Below are positions 11,301 to 21,922 of a DNA stretch of 64,000 bases, piece by piece. A program made the translations under genes and the position numbers. The notes under the pieces are model-generated. The model saw nothing but the letters and a program-made list of their open reading frames with translations, made no database searches and was not told the DNA's origin. The DNA lies in NCBI GenBank assembly GCA_039545315.1, contig BCIM01000001.1, positions 2,575,783-2,639,782 of the forward strand, in the 5' to 3' direction. Origin of the DNA: Kondoa malvinella. Taxonomy: Eukaryota; Basidiomycota; Agaricostilbomycetes; Agaricostilbales; Kondoaceae. Position 1 is the first letter of the stretch; each line of letters starts with the position of its first letter.

Positions 11301-13143
11301 ATTGCGATCTTGTCCGCTGGCAGCTACGACTTTACGAACCCGCTCAAGGCGATTCGACGGAATGGGTATCCATGCCATCTCAAGTCAAAGTGGAGCCTAT
11401 CTTTCAAAGGACCTTTCCGCCCGGTGAATTCAAGCTGGTAGAACGCCAACCTGCCAGCATCAAACCTCTTATTGAAGTCGCACTTATCTTCGACCAGAAC
11501 AGACTGGCTTATGCAAGACAGGTTGTGCGGTCGATTGTAACGCTAGCCAGTGATGCCGAATACATCTTTCACCTCGTCACGCCTCCTGCTTTGACCGATG
11601 AGATCCGCTCCACCTTCCCAGCTATCAGCAGCAGCTACCAGTTCTACGACTACGCATTGTGCGAGCAGTACGCATCTCTGGTGACGGCTTTCTCCAGTCC
11701 AGATATTCACCTGAGCGCTCACTGCAAATTGTTCCTTCCTTCAATTCTTCACCCTGAAGTGTCACGCGTGCTCTACCTGGATAACGATGTTACTGTCCTC
11801 TCGAGCTTACATGACTGCTGGTCTCGCCCGAGCGGAACCAGCCTGATCGGCATGGCGATAGATATGGGAGACGTGTGCCAATCAGTGCCTTCCTTGTGCT
11901 GGCCAATGCCTGCCGAATGGCAGTCTCCTTTCGATAGACTGCCGGAACCAGTTCAAGTCAATGGCGGAGTGATGATGATGAATCTCGCTCGGATGCGAGC
12001 GGTGGACTTCGAGAAGCGATATGTCAAGACTGTTGCCCAAACGTATGCTTCGGTCGGCAAGCTTGCAAAATTTGGTGAACAAGACTTTATCAATTCCTAC
12101 TTCCGTCTGTTCCCGCAAGATTTGGATTGGCTGGCCTGCGGTTGCAATTATCAGTACAGGGGAAACAGCCGGGAGGCGAAATGCAGCGGAGAACAAATCA
12201 GCATTGCTCATGCTTGGTAGGTCTGTCGTCGCAACAGATTACCAAGCCTGACAGGACTGTAATATACAGGCGCAGCGGTGCAAAGTATGCAGACCCATCT
12301 CCATATTCAGAGGTCTTCGACTACTTTGTGGACAACGAGAACGCGTCAGACCAATGGATGCACCCGCCTGTGTTCCCTCTTACCAGCTCTTCATCAGAGA
12401 AAGCAGGCGATCTTTCTACAGTCAGAACCCACCTCAATTGTCCTCACCAAGAATACGACTGCAGCCAAAACTATCAAGATATACCTTATACTGAGCCCGT
12501 CTGGGTTCTAGCGGATGCTTTTCAAGCTGATCAATGGACTGCTGCAAAGGCGTCGATCCAGTCTCAGCGCTATCTTCATGTCAAGACTCTTCTGGCATCT
12601 TCCTTGTCGGAAGATCAACAGTCAAATGCTACTGTAAAATTCGAGCGTCTCAGTCCGGCCGACGCACGAAATCAACTCTGCAACGAATGTGGTCACCTGT
12701 CTTCAGGCGACCGCTGTGACAGCCCAATGGATCCCGAAGATCCCCGATCAATCAATGATTACTGGTCTTGCGTATGCTCTATTCCGTCAGTCGAAGAACA
12801 GCACTACCACACTCTCCTCTCTTCCGTCTCTCATAGCGGATGGATAATCTACCTTCCAGCGGGTCATGCTCTCCGATCGCCTAATTCGATAGCGCATCTA
12901 TTAGCGCAAGCGAAATCGACAACCGAGATTCTCCTCTTCAGCAACACCTTGACATCGCATGCGCCTACCAAGCAATTCAAACCTCATAATGTAGAAGCTA
13001 TCGGTCTCATGCACCATAGCAGCAACATGTGGTATTCCCGCTGGAACTCTGGCAAGAAATGTGGCAAGTGGAGGACGTTGACCAGCCTGAGTTCAAAATT
13101 CCCTTTACGTTGGGTGGACGATCTGCCTGTGGTCATTGCATAG
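8388..13143 (+). CDS. Giant multi-domain glycosyltransferase (GT4-GT2-GT8 fusion)
   Basis: Three exons, 8388-10643, 10691-12216 and 12270-13143, join to 4656 nt (1551 aa). The 47-nt intron at 10644 has a CTGAC branch site and CACAG acceptor. Residues 8-25 form a hydrophobic anchor, suggesting a type II Golgi/ER membrane protein. Module 1 (about 95-510) is GT4-like: GGIGTAYLQLAKSLA, HFHDNNG, LHGPEIEW and NSPGTVLECI. Module 2 (about 535-750) is GT2: VSVIVSHYQRPHLLRQLL, VLVIDDGS and YLFLDDDDVLKPEA. A beta-sandwich-like segment follows (QGWNGWYYTFQW). Module 3 is GT8: ALIFDQNRLAYARQVV, VLYLDNDVTVLSSL, VNGGVMMMNL, GEQDFINSY, IAHAW. The final 300 residues resemble a GT2-type fold lacking the acidic motif. 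Such an enzyme could add several sugars of one polymer in sequence, but substrates are unknown. Confidence 0.85.
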
Positions 13144-13169
13144 ATTATTTTACAAGTGCTCGTGCTGGT

Positions 13170-14284
13170 TTATGGAGAATAAAGTGATTTCATGGCTTGG
13201 AAGAGGGTCTGTCGATTGGATGGGTCGGATGCCCATGGTGAAAGTGAGATGGGCTTGAGGTTGTTGTTGAGGTACTTGGAATCTGGTTTGGCAGCGGGGT
13301 TGGCAGTAAGGTAGACGGGAACGTCAGCAAATGACTCTGGGGTGTTGCCGATTATCTTCGAAGCGATGGGTGCTGCAAGCGATTGTAGTTGTGGGATAGG
13401 CCAGGGAATGCCTGAATTGGCTGCTGCTTGGGTCCAGACTAGCCTGCTGTATGTGTTAGAATGAAAGTACTGTTCAAGGGAGATTGACTTTACCCTGGAA
13501 AGACGTGGAAGAAGTTGATCTGAGGGTATTTTGAGGCAAACTCTTCAGTGAAACTGTCGATAACAACACTGTCTCTTGCCGCAGAGGAGAAGAAGCCGTA
13601 GTTCCCGTCAGCTTTCGCTTTCTTCATGCCAGGATCCGTCTGAAGATCGTCAGATATGACAGACCGAAGGAAAAGACAGACTCACTCCATCGAACTCCTT
13701 TGTGCTAGTTCCTGGTGCAGCAACGCAGAGAACAGCTTCCTTGACTGTCCCGCTTTCGAGCAAGGAATAGGCTAGACCGAACTTTGACAAGCACTGGATA
13801 GAGAACCTTGATTCGTTGCCTTCACTGGTCTCCTGCCATTTGCCGTTGGGCGTTTGACCTTTGTGACCAGAGTCAGAACACCTTCGAGAATTCAAGCAGC
13901 AAACTGACCTTGCGTCTGAACGAGGTAATGGATGCCTCCTGGACCAACCCTCTGCTGGACTTGTCTCGCAGCCTCTTTGATACCCGTAGTGAGACTATAC
14001 AGAAGCATACGATCAGGCTTGACCGACATGAGGTCATGAAACCCTCACCTCAGATCGGCTTGAATGAATTCAAATTTGGCTTGAGCATCTGGGCTCGCTT
14101 GCCTCAGCTCTTCCAACACGGCTTTCCCGCGCTCTTCGCTCCTTCCGATCACATAAACACTTGCACCCGCTTGAGAATACCGCAACGCTACACCACGACC
14201 AATCCCTTGCGTCGCTCCGCTGCATACGGCCGTCTTGCCTGTTAACTTTAATCCCGCATTAGCTGCTCTTGCTGTTGCTGTCAT
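13170..14284 (-). CDS. Short-chain dehydrogenase/reductase
   Basis: NAD(P)-dependent oxidoreductase of the SDR superfamily, substrate unknown. The N-terminus carries KLTGKTAVCSGATQGIGRG, the TGxxxGIG-type nucleotide site, followed by YVIGRSEERGKAVLEEL and FIQADL. Later exons give PDRMLLYSLTTGIKEAARQV, RFSIQCLSKFGLAYSLLESG, FDGTDPGMKKAKADGNYG and YPQINFFHVFPGLVWTQA. At least four introns are needed. The catalytic YxxxK is not obvious: the expected helix reads RFSIQCLSKFGLAYSLL, so the tyrosine appears displaced or replaced. This fits the divergent fungal SDR group with an atypical active site. The stop is placed at 13170-13172, 26 bp from the glycosyltransferase stop on the other strand. Confidence 0.75.
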
Positions 14285-14392
14285 TGTCAGTTCGCGTCGC
14301 GGTTGTCAAAATACGGCCAAGTGAAATTTTTTGCGAAGGTCCGTTTCGGCTCTTGAAGTACCAGCGATACCAGTCTAGAGGGATACCGGAGC
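14285..14392. promoter_or_regulatory. Compact bidirectional promoter SDR / RRP9
   Basis: Only 108 bp separate the two divergent start codons. Both 5' UTRs and both core promoters must fit here or overlap coding sequence. Confidence 0.6.
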
Positions 14393-16209
14393 ATGTCTGA
14401 TCCATTCTTTGCTCGACCTGCCAAAGCTGGAGGCGGCGTCAAGCGAAAACGCAATGAACCAGCGAAATCTTTGGGCGCTTCAAAAGGCAAAGGCAGAGCA
14501 AAACCTGCAGTCAAGCCTAAGCGAGTGCGAGAGGATGATGATGAAGAGATTGATGAAGGTGGTAGTGGTAGTGATTTGGGTCAGGGGCCGCAGCTGGATA
14601 GTGTGTCAGAGGGCGAAGATGAGAGCGAGACGCCGGCGCAGAAACGACTCAGGCTGGCCAAGATGTACTTGGAGAATCTGGAGCAGTCCAAACAGGGTGA
14701 GTTGGAGCATGCTTGTGCTTTTAAAGTACTGACATTGCATCCAATTCCACAGACCGACCTGGTTTCGATGCTGAAGAGATTGACAAAGACATTATAGCAG
14801 AGCGACTGCAACGAGATGTGGTACGTCTCGTCTACTACTTCCTATATTACAAGCTAAGGAACGCCGGATGTTGCAGCTCTCGGCAACAGGCAAGATTCAC
14901 ATTAGAATAGCAGATTCCGTCTCTCCTCCTTCGACATCACAAATCCGTTACACAGCATCAGGAGGTCATCGACTACCACTGACATCCGCCATAGCTTCCT
15001 CTGACCTCGCTTGGCTGTATACGTCCTCGAAAGACGGTTCATTGATTAAATGGAATCTCTCAACAGCGCTAGCAACAGAAGGAAAAAAGATACAAAAACA
15101 AGTCTTTATACCCAAACGCATTGCTCGGAATCCAAACAGTAAGAAACAGCTCAAGAAACAAGTCAAGAGCATCAAAGGCCAAGAAGGCGATCATGGTCAT
15201 TCTGGCGAGATCCTTGCGTTGTCGCTGACAACTGATGGGACACTTCTGGCATCTGCTGGTACAGATCGATTGTTAGGTAGCTGGGATGTTTCAGGTGATT
15301 CATGCAAATGGGTCAAAGGCTACAAGGGTCACAAAGATACTATATCCGACCTCAGCTTCAGACAAGAAACAACGCAATGCTATACAGCTTCATACGATCG
15401 AACACTCAAGATTCATGATTTGCGCTCCGGGACATACGTCGATACGCTCTTTGGTCATCAAGAGAAGATTTTGTCTCTTGGGTGTTTGAAGAATGAAGTT
15501 GCTGTCACAGCGGGAGGGAGCGACAAGACTGTGCGATATTGGAAAGTAGCAGATGAGAGTCAGTTGGTGTTCCGTGGTGGTGGAACAAGTAGGATGAGGG
15601 AAGTCTTGGAAGGGACGCTGGCAGCTGACGATGTGGGCATGGCCGAAGAAAGCAGTAAGAAGAAGGGGAAAGGCAAGGCTTATATCGAAGGCAGCACGGA
15701 ATGTGTCGCGATGGTCGACGATACCACCTTTTTGAGCGGTGGTGATAGCGGGTAAGCCTCTCGACACCCTACACAAGCTAGTCTAACCACTGTACAGAGC
15801 GATATGCCTATGGTCAACCAACAAGAAGAAGCCCGTCTTTACTTTCCCGCTCGCTCACGGTCTGCACGAAACCCATTCCGAAACAGAAGGGCTCATTGCA
15901 AATCCTCGCTGGGTCACTTCGCTCGCCGCACTACCCTACTCTGACCTCTTTGCTTCTGGCTCTTACGACGGCCATATTCGAATCTGGCGGCTAGATCGAG
16001 GACTTCGATTCTTCGCTCTACTCTTCGCTATCCCAGCTGTTGGATTCGTCAATTCTTTGCAGCTTTTACAACCGAAAGAGGAGAGCGATAAGGTCTATAT
16101 CGCTGCTGCTTTGGGTCAAGAACATCGTCTTGGTCGATGGCAGAAGGTCAAGGAGGCTAAGAACACGGCGTTTGTAGCGGAGATGTCGTTAAGTCACACG
16201 CAACCGTAA
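14393..16209 (+). CDS. RRP9: U3 snoRNP WD40 protein RRP9 (U3-55K)
   Basis: Nucleolar WD40 protein that binds U3 snoRNA and is needed for early 18S rRNA processing. It starts MSDPFFARPAKAGG, then a basic/acidic tail and ETPAQKRLRLAKMYLENLEQ, the family hallmark. Further conserved segments are FDAEEIDKDIIAERLQRDV and ERRMLQLSATGKIHIRI. WD repeats follow: GHSGEILALSLTTDGTLLAS, GHKDTISDLSFRQ with YTASYDRTLKIHDL, GHQEKILSLG with TAGGSDKTVRYWKV, CVAMVDDTTFLSGGDSGAI and FASGSYDGHIRIWRL. Four exons are joined by introns at about 14697-14752, 14821-14858 and 15752-15798. The last exon ends at TAA 16207-16209. A lysine-rich insertion (ESSKKKGKGKAYIEG) interrupts one blade. Confidence 0.9.
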
Positions 16210-16402
16210 TATCATTCTGCTGTTGTCTCTCAAGGCTACTTGACGTGTCCTGACGTTTGTCTACCGATCGATCCAGCAAGATTGACTTTGAAGTCCAACC
16301 CTCTTTCGCAAACAACGGTCTTCCATGTGCTATTAAGCATGCTGCTTGCGAATTCAGATCGCGCCGCAGGTCAGCAACCATAGTCAGCCGAAAGGAGCGT
16401 GT

Positions 16403-17683
16403 TCACAGGAAAAGTCGCCTGGTGGAAAAGTCGATCCCTCTTTCCCTACACTCCGCTTGAGCCTGCTTGACCAGCTCATTGCTCAGAAATGGCCCTTCGA
16501 TATTCAGTTCCCTCAACGCCTTCAACTGACCCTGTCGTAGCACCTGCACTATCCCGCATACTTCCAGAAAACCTCTTGTTTGCGGTTGTGAGACGATGGT
16601 CAGTGATATAGGATTGATTTGATTGAATAGATCGGATAGATGCGCTCGTGAAGTCATCGAAGTGGAATCCGCTTCAGCTGAGTGACCATTTGACCAATAG
16701 ACGCTTCCTAGTGTGATAGTGCTGAGTGACAGGTTGAGGGAAAAGATTCGAGTGTAAGCTGTTGCATGCACTGTTTGAAAGTCGAGTTTGCGCAAAGAGT
16801 GTCGATTCCGTTCGAGGATCTGGTATACGACAGGTAAATCTTGCACACCAGTTTCGGCGTCGAGGTTATTTATGTTGATATAACAGAAGGTGCGCAAGTT
16901 TTCTGAAGCGCCTGTGATCCATCTGAGAGCGCGAGTGGAGATCCAGCTGTCTTCGATATGTAAATGATCGAGACTGTAAGTAGGTGCGATGGTGAAGATG
17001 TCTGAAGGTAATTCGACATTCCAGTCTATATTTGATATACTGAGTGATTTGAGAGATGGTAAGCCACACAGCAAATCTTCTAGGCATTTAGCTTTGTGTA
17101 GCGACCACTGTAGAAGCCATCAGATAAGCCTCGCGAGGAAATAGAACACACACCTCAATACTCGAGTTGAAATCTGATGCATAAAAGGTAAAGGAGGTCA
17201 ATTGCAATGCAACCATCTCGCCAAAGATTCCGGTCGTGCGATATTCTCGAGGAAAGAGGGCAACCGAGCCAAAGATGACCTTTTTCACTTCCGGCAGCAG
17301 TCGAAGAAGAGAGTAAGCTATGTCGCTATCGGCTAGACCGTTGCTGGCTTGCCATTTGAGACCTTTGGGTATCGATCGGAGATATTCATTCGATTGCAGT
17401 GCAGCTTCGAATAGGCTTGCACGACCCGGATTGCGCACTATCGCATGTTCAGAGGGATGAAGAGCGAGAGACTTTTCTAACACGCACTAGCAGGATACTT
17501 CCACAATACCTCTCGCACAGGTTCTACGAATGCTTTAGACACTCTCGCTATACATGCTAAGTCCCTCTGTCGTTCGCGATCGCTGTAGTGATGCGGCGAC
17601 GACACTCCGAGCGATTCAAGAAGCTGCCTGACTACTTCTATAGGCAGATTGAGGAACGGAGACGTTTGCACGATAGTCGACAT
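16403..17683 (-). CDS. F-box/LRR-like protein
   Basis: Probable substrate adaptor of an SCF ubiquitin ligase. The N-terminus resembles an F-box: SPFLNLPIEVVRQLLESLG, then CIARVSKAFVEPVREVLWKY. Downstream are loose leucine-rich repeats (LCGLPSLKSLSISNIDW, YSLDHLHIEDSWIST, LKALRELNIEGPFL). The second intron fits a GTGTTC donor after SSIEV and an acceptor before KCLEDLL. The first junction, near 17480-17515, is not clean: the frame ends WKYPASAC-stop, and VLEKSLALHP continues in another frame without a normal intron between. It may be a real tiny intron, an error or a frameshift. Function beyond the F-box/LRR pattern is unknown. Confidence 0.6.
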
Positions 17684-17988
17684 GGCAACGAGATCGATTA
17701 GTGACAACTCTTGCAGCGGACCACGGTCTGGGTATGTTTCGCGCTCCTTTACGATGTTCAGGTATCTGCCAGCAATCTCTGGTATATGTGTGCCTCGTCG
17801 TCGTCGCTCGCAACAAGATCAGATAAGAGCCAAGCGAGACACTCGCGAGAACGATGCCGAAGTTTGTTGTTCTTTTCCAACGCTCAACGTGCTTCTTTCT
17901 TTCTATTCATCTGTGCTATCTACTCTCTCCCTTGTTCACTCGCTCCTTTGCCTCTATGTGATCTGGCTGGTCCAGTCGAATCCTTGTC
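17684..17988. promoter_or_regulatory. Divergent region F-box gene / aspartic protease
   Basis: 305 bp with a pyrimidine-rich plus strand leading to the protease start. Short plus-strand frames here are hydrophobic because of CT-rich sequence and are not convincing genes. Confidence 0.4.
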
Positions 17989-19663
17989 ATGCGCATTTTT
18001 TGGCTGTTTGTTTATCTCGGTTCTGTGCAGTCAGCTATAGTCAAGCGCAGTGAGGGCATTACAGTCTCTGGACAGCGGACAGCGAATCTCCTTGGACTTT
18101 CAAGGCGCGATAACGCTCGAGCCGCAAACCTGGTATCCCGGTGCATGATTCTACTACTTTCGCACTGAAATGCGTAGCTCATAAGCGAGCGACATCACAG
18201 GCTTCAAGCACCTATAGACCTTGAGCAAGAACCAATGATCATCAATGATACCGTTTACGCTCTTTCGTCGCTCGCTTCGGTCCAAGCCACAAATCAAGCA
18301 GTCTACTACACAGTCCAAGTCCAGCTCGGCGACGGTCCAACAACCCACGAAATGATGCTCGACACAGGCAGCTCCGTCTCTTGGGTCAAAGACTACACTT
18401 ATTCAAACACGACCGTCACTTCAGATGCTGTTTTCTCCACGCGCTACGGTCTAGGCAGTATAGAAGGACAAGTCGTTTATGATACGATGCGTGTTGGGGG
18501 ATTAGTAGTGACAAACCAGGCTATTGGCGCTATAAGTCAAAGCGTGGACATGGATGTAAACGGCTTGCTTGGCTTGGGACCTTCAGAACTGGCACAAGGG
18601 ACTTTCACATCCGGTGTGGTGGTATCAACGATGGTAGAGACGCTATTGGTACAGGGTCAGATACAGCAATCTGTATATCAGCTTGGTAAGTCTGCGTGTT
18701 CGATGCGAGTGTAGCTGATACTGGAGTAGACTTTCAGCCTACAAACGATCTACAAGCTACCAATGGCTGGTTGACACTGGGAGAAGCATCTGAAGAGTAC
18801 GCTCCGAGTGCCTTTTCTAAGCTGTCACTGACGACACGTTAGCTCTTCCACTATCATATTTCCGCGTGAGGCAGACCTCGCTTTCCACGATCTTTCAGCT
18901 GACATTGACATACAGGCTCTTCACATCTTCCATACTGGGGCGTCGATGATTGGGAGATGCGGATCGGCGATCAATCCATCCTCAAGGATAAATCAGGCAT
19001 TATCGACTCTGGCACCACGCTCATCTTGCTCGCTTCCGCCGCGTTCGAAGCTTTCGCCTCAATTCTCGACGATCACGGAGGTATCTACGATGAATCTGTT
19101 GAACTCTATCGAGTTCCTTCAGCCAACGTCCGGCAAATCGATTCATTACATTTCGGACAAGGGGATGATGAGATGGAGTTGATCTCGGATGCATTGTTCT
19201 TTCCTGAGAGCTTGACGTCTGCTTTGGGTGGGCAGGGTGAATGGCGGTTCACGATCGTTAGTGAGCTTGGGTCTGTTTTTAGCGATCTTTCGTTCATTCT
19301 GGTTAGTTGCTCATACTTGACTGAATGAAGGCTAATGTCATGTGCTAGGGGATGAAAGTGCTAGGTCTGTCTCTTAAGTGTCGTGTGAACTTGATAATGA
19401 TGTTGTGTCTCGGTAGAGCGATACTCGGTAAGCCTATTCTCTCGCAAACACTGTCCGTGCTCATCGCCTGTTGCAAGGTTGCTTTCGACGAAACAAGAGC
19501 TTCGATAGCCTTCACTCCAACATCAGACACATATCTCACCTACGCTCAGCTCGGCGGTAATTGGACAGAACCAGCAGTAAGTTCTGCATCTACCTTGACG
19601 CTCGCTTGGCGGGCAGCGATATTATGGACGCTCTTTTATATTGTAACCGGATTTGTGACATAG
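17989..19663 (+). CDS. Secreted/GPI-anchored pepsin-like aspartic protease
   Basis: Peptidase family A1. The start at 17989 gives a signal peptide MRIFWLFVYLGSVQSA followed by a dibasic IVKR site and a short propeptide with LSRRDNAR. Splicing into the exon starting near 18188 continues RLQAPIDLEQEP and the mature domain. Both catalytic motifs are present: MLDTGSSVSWV in the first lobe and IIDSGTTLILL in the second. Flap and lobe segments VNGLLGLGPSELAQGTF, YWGVDDWEMRIGD and ILGMKVLERYSVAFDE complete the family order. The C-terminus ends in a hydrophobic stretch (LAWRAAILWTLFYIVTGFVT) after a Ser-rich linker, which suggests a GPI anchor or membrane tail as in yapsins. At least five short introns. 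Substrate unknown. Confidence 0.85.
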
Positions 19664-19891
19664 AAAAGTAGCATTGTATGCGCCTATTTCGACATCCATT
19701 CCGACCAACTTCAAGCAAAACCATCTCTGCCATGCACGTCCAGTGCTACTAGTCGCGCTTGCATTGCCCTTCTTAGTGGCTGTCTTCTCTTCGTCGCTTA
19801 CATTGCATTGCATCTCATTGCCTCTGTGCTGTGCTGTGTCTTCCTACTTTTCTGCCATTCGCTCTGTATTCCTCTTTCCAATTCCACGGCA

Positions 19892-21753
19892 ATGACTTTG
19901 CAGAATGGCTTCATACCAGATGATATCAGAGCTACGTGAGCTCGAGGACGCGCAATCAGGTTAATATGTTAAAGGTTGACACTGCAGCATTGTTGGCAAG
20001 ATTGAATCCTTGAACGCAAAGCTCCGAGAGATTAGCCTGAGTATACATGATCATGCGAGTCTCATATCCGTCTTTATTGCTTCGCTGATAGTTTTGGATG
20101 CCAGCCCGAGCTTGGCTGGAAGGAGACGCATGCACATGACCTTCTAGTTAGCGTCATGCGAGAACAGCCTGGTAAGCAGTGTACTTTTATGGCACCACCA
20201 TCATCCGCTCATCCAGCCTGCAGGTTTCCAAGTAACGCCGCACGCTTACGGCTTGGAAACTGGCTTCGAAGCCGTCTTCCAGCACAAAGAAGGCGGCAGG
20301 ACGATTGGCTTCAACAGCGAATACGACGCTCTTCCTGTAGTTGGTCATGCTTGTGGGCATAACCTTATAGCTATAGGAGGGATAGCGGCCGCAGTCGCTT
20401 GCGCTGAGGCATTGAAGCAAGTTCGTCAATACCTGGTCTCTTTAGGCCAGGCTAAACTATATGATAGCATGACATACCGGGCAGAGTCGTTCTCTTAGGT
20501 ACTCCAGCCGAAGAAAGTGAGCTCCATGCTTACTGATAATGTGCTGAGCTTAACCGGAACAGCTGAAGGTGGGAAAGTCGACATGATCAAAGCTGGGGCA
20601 TACAAACAGGTGTGTGCTAATCAATCGATCGTCTACTACGAGAGCTCAAACAAAATCGCGCTAGATGGATGTTTGCCTCATGATACATCCTACGCCGGCG
20701 GATGCTCTTCTTCCCATGCTAGCAATGGCAGAAGTCGACTGTGACTATACTGGCCAGTATGTCTGATCCTGATGGGCATGCAGTGCGCTGACGAGACGTT
20801 ACAGAGGCGCTCATGCTGCAATGGCACCTTGGGAAGGAGTTAACGCCCTCGATGCAGCAGTAACAGCATATACTGCCATCTCGGCACTGAGACAACAGAC
20901 ATACCCGACTTCTCGGATTCATGCCATTATCGAAATGCCTGAAGGATCTCCGGTCAACATCATACCTCAACATTGTCGAATCAAATGTGCTATCAGAGTA
21001 AGTATGTTACCGCATGTCAGAGTAGGAAAGCTGATTGATTCTTCGCAGTCTGTCGAAAACAAGCAACTAGAGGTGCTGAAAGAGCGTCTGCAAGGCTGTC
21101 TACAAGCAGGAGCGTCTGGGTCTGGCTGTAAAGCCGATATCAATTGGACTTGTGTGAGTCTCGTTTCGGCTTTGAACGTATCGAGCTGACATCACCAACA
21201 GAGCACGAAAGATCTTCGGAATAATTCAGCTCTCGGAGACGGCTATATCGTAGCAATGGCAGAGCTAGGTGTGAATGTAATTATTGGTCATGACGCGCTT
21301 GGCAGTACAGACTATGTGAGGCTTTCCTATCATAATGAAATTCACGCTGAACGTTGTATAGGGCGATGTCTCGTACGAAGTTCCTGCTCTCCACCCAATG
21401 TACATGGTGAGCTTACTATCCGGTATAGCTGTTGCATGTTTGGCTGATAATATACCTAGATTCCTCCAACTGGAGCAGGCGGCGGTAACCATACTGCAGA
21501 CTTTACTAATTCAGCCGGAACTCAAGCAGCTCATGATAATACGTTGAAAGCAGCAAAGGGCATCGCATTGACAGCTATCAGGGCAGTCATAGTGAGTCTT
21601 CCGCTGCTCGAATCACGAACCTGTCTGATCGAAAATGTAGGATGATGAATACTATCGGCAGGTACGCTACACGTCAGTGTACTAGATACTGTGCTCACCT
21701 TGCTTTAGATTAAAGGTGCTTTCGAACAAGACAAGATAGATCGCGTCAAGTAG
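19892..21753 (+). CDS. M20 family amidohydrolase/dipeptidase, tandem copy 1
   Basis: Metal-dependent peptidase related to mammalian PM20D2 (Xaa-Arg dipeptidase) and bacterial amidohydrolases. The chosen start gives MTLQNGFIPDDIRAT, joining to IVGKIESLNAKLREISLSIH. Family segments follow: PELGWKETHAHDLL, FEAVFQHKEGGRTIGF, NSEYDALPVVGHACGHNLIA, LLGTPAEE, MDVCLMIHPTPADALLP, GAHAAMAPWEGVNALDAA and LGSTDYGDVSYEVPALHP. HACGHN, the acidic SEYDALP and TPAEE are the metal and catalytic motifs. About ten short introns are needed. The intron at 20055-20104 has a GC donor. The reading frame can be followed to TAG 21751-21753 without disabling changes, so I take it as functional. It is the upstream half of a direct tandem duplication. 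Confidence 0.8.
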
Positions 21754-21922
21754 AATCTCACCACCCAGCTGCATGTTATTTGAATCCATGCTATCCACAC
21801 GCTATGCTGCCCGCTTGGTGCACTGCACACCGCTAAGCAGTGAGTGAGCAGTGGTGGGCACTACTTGTTTCCCCACATTTTTTGCTGCTTGTACTCGATC
21901 AATCGATATCAACCGCTTCAAC

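Noticed and set aside
19892..21753. M20 copy 1 as a pseudogene
   Set aside because: Despite a GC donor and several short frames, all motifs can be joined in frame to the same C-terminal end as copy 2.
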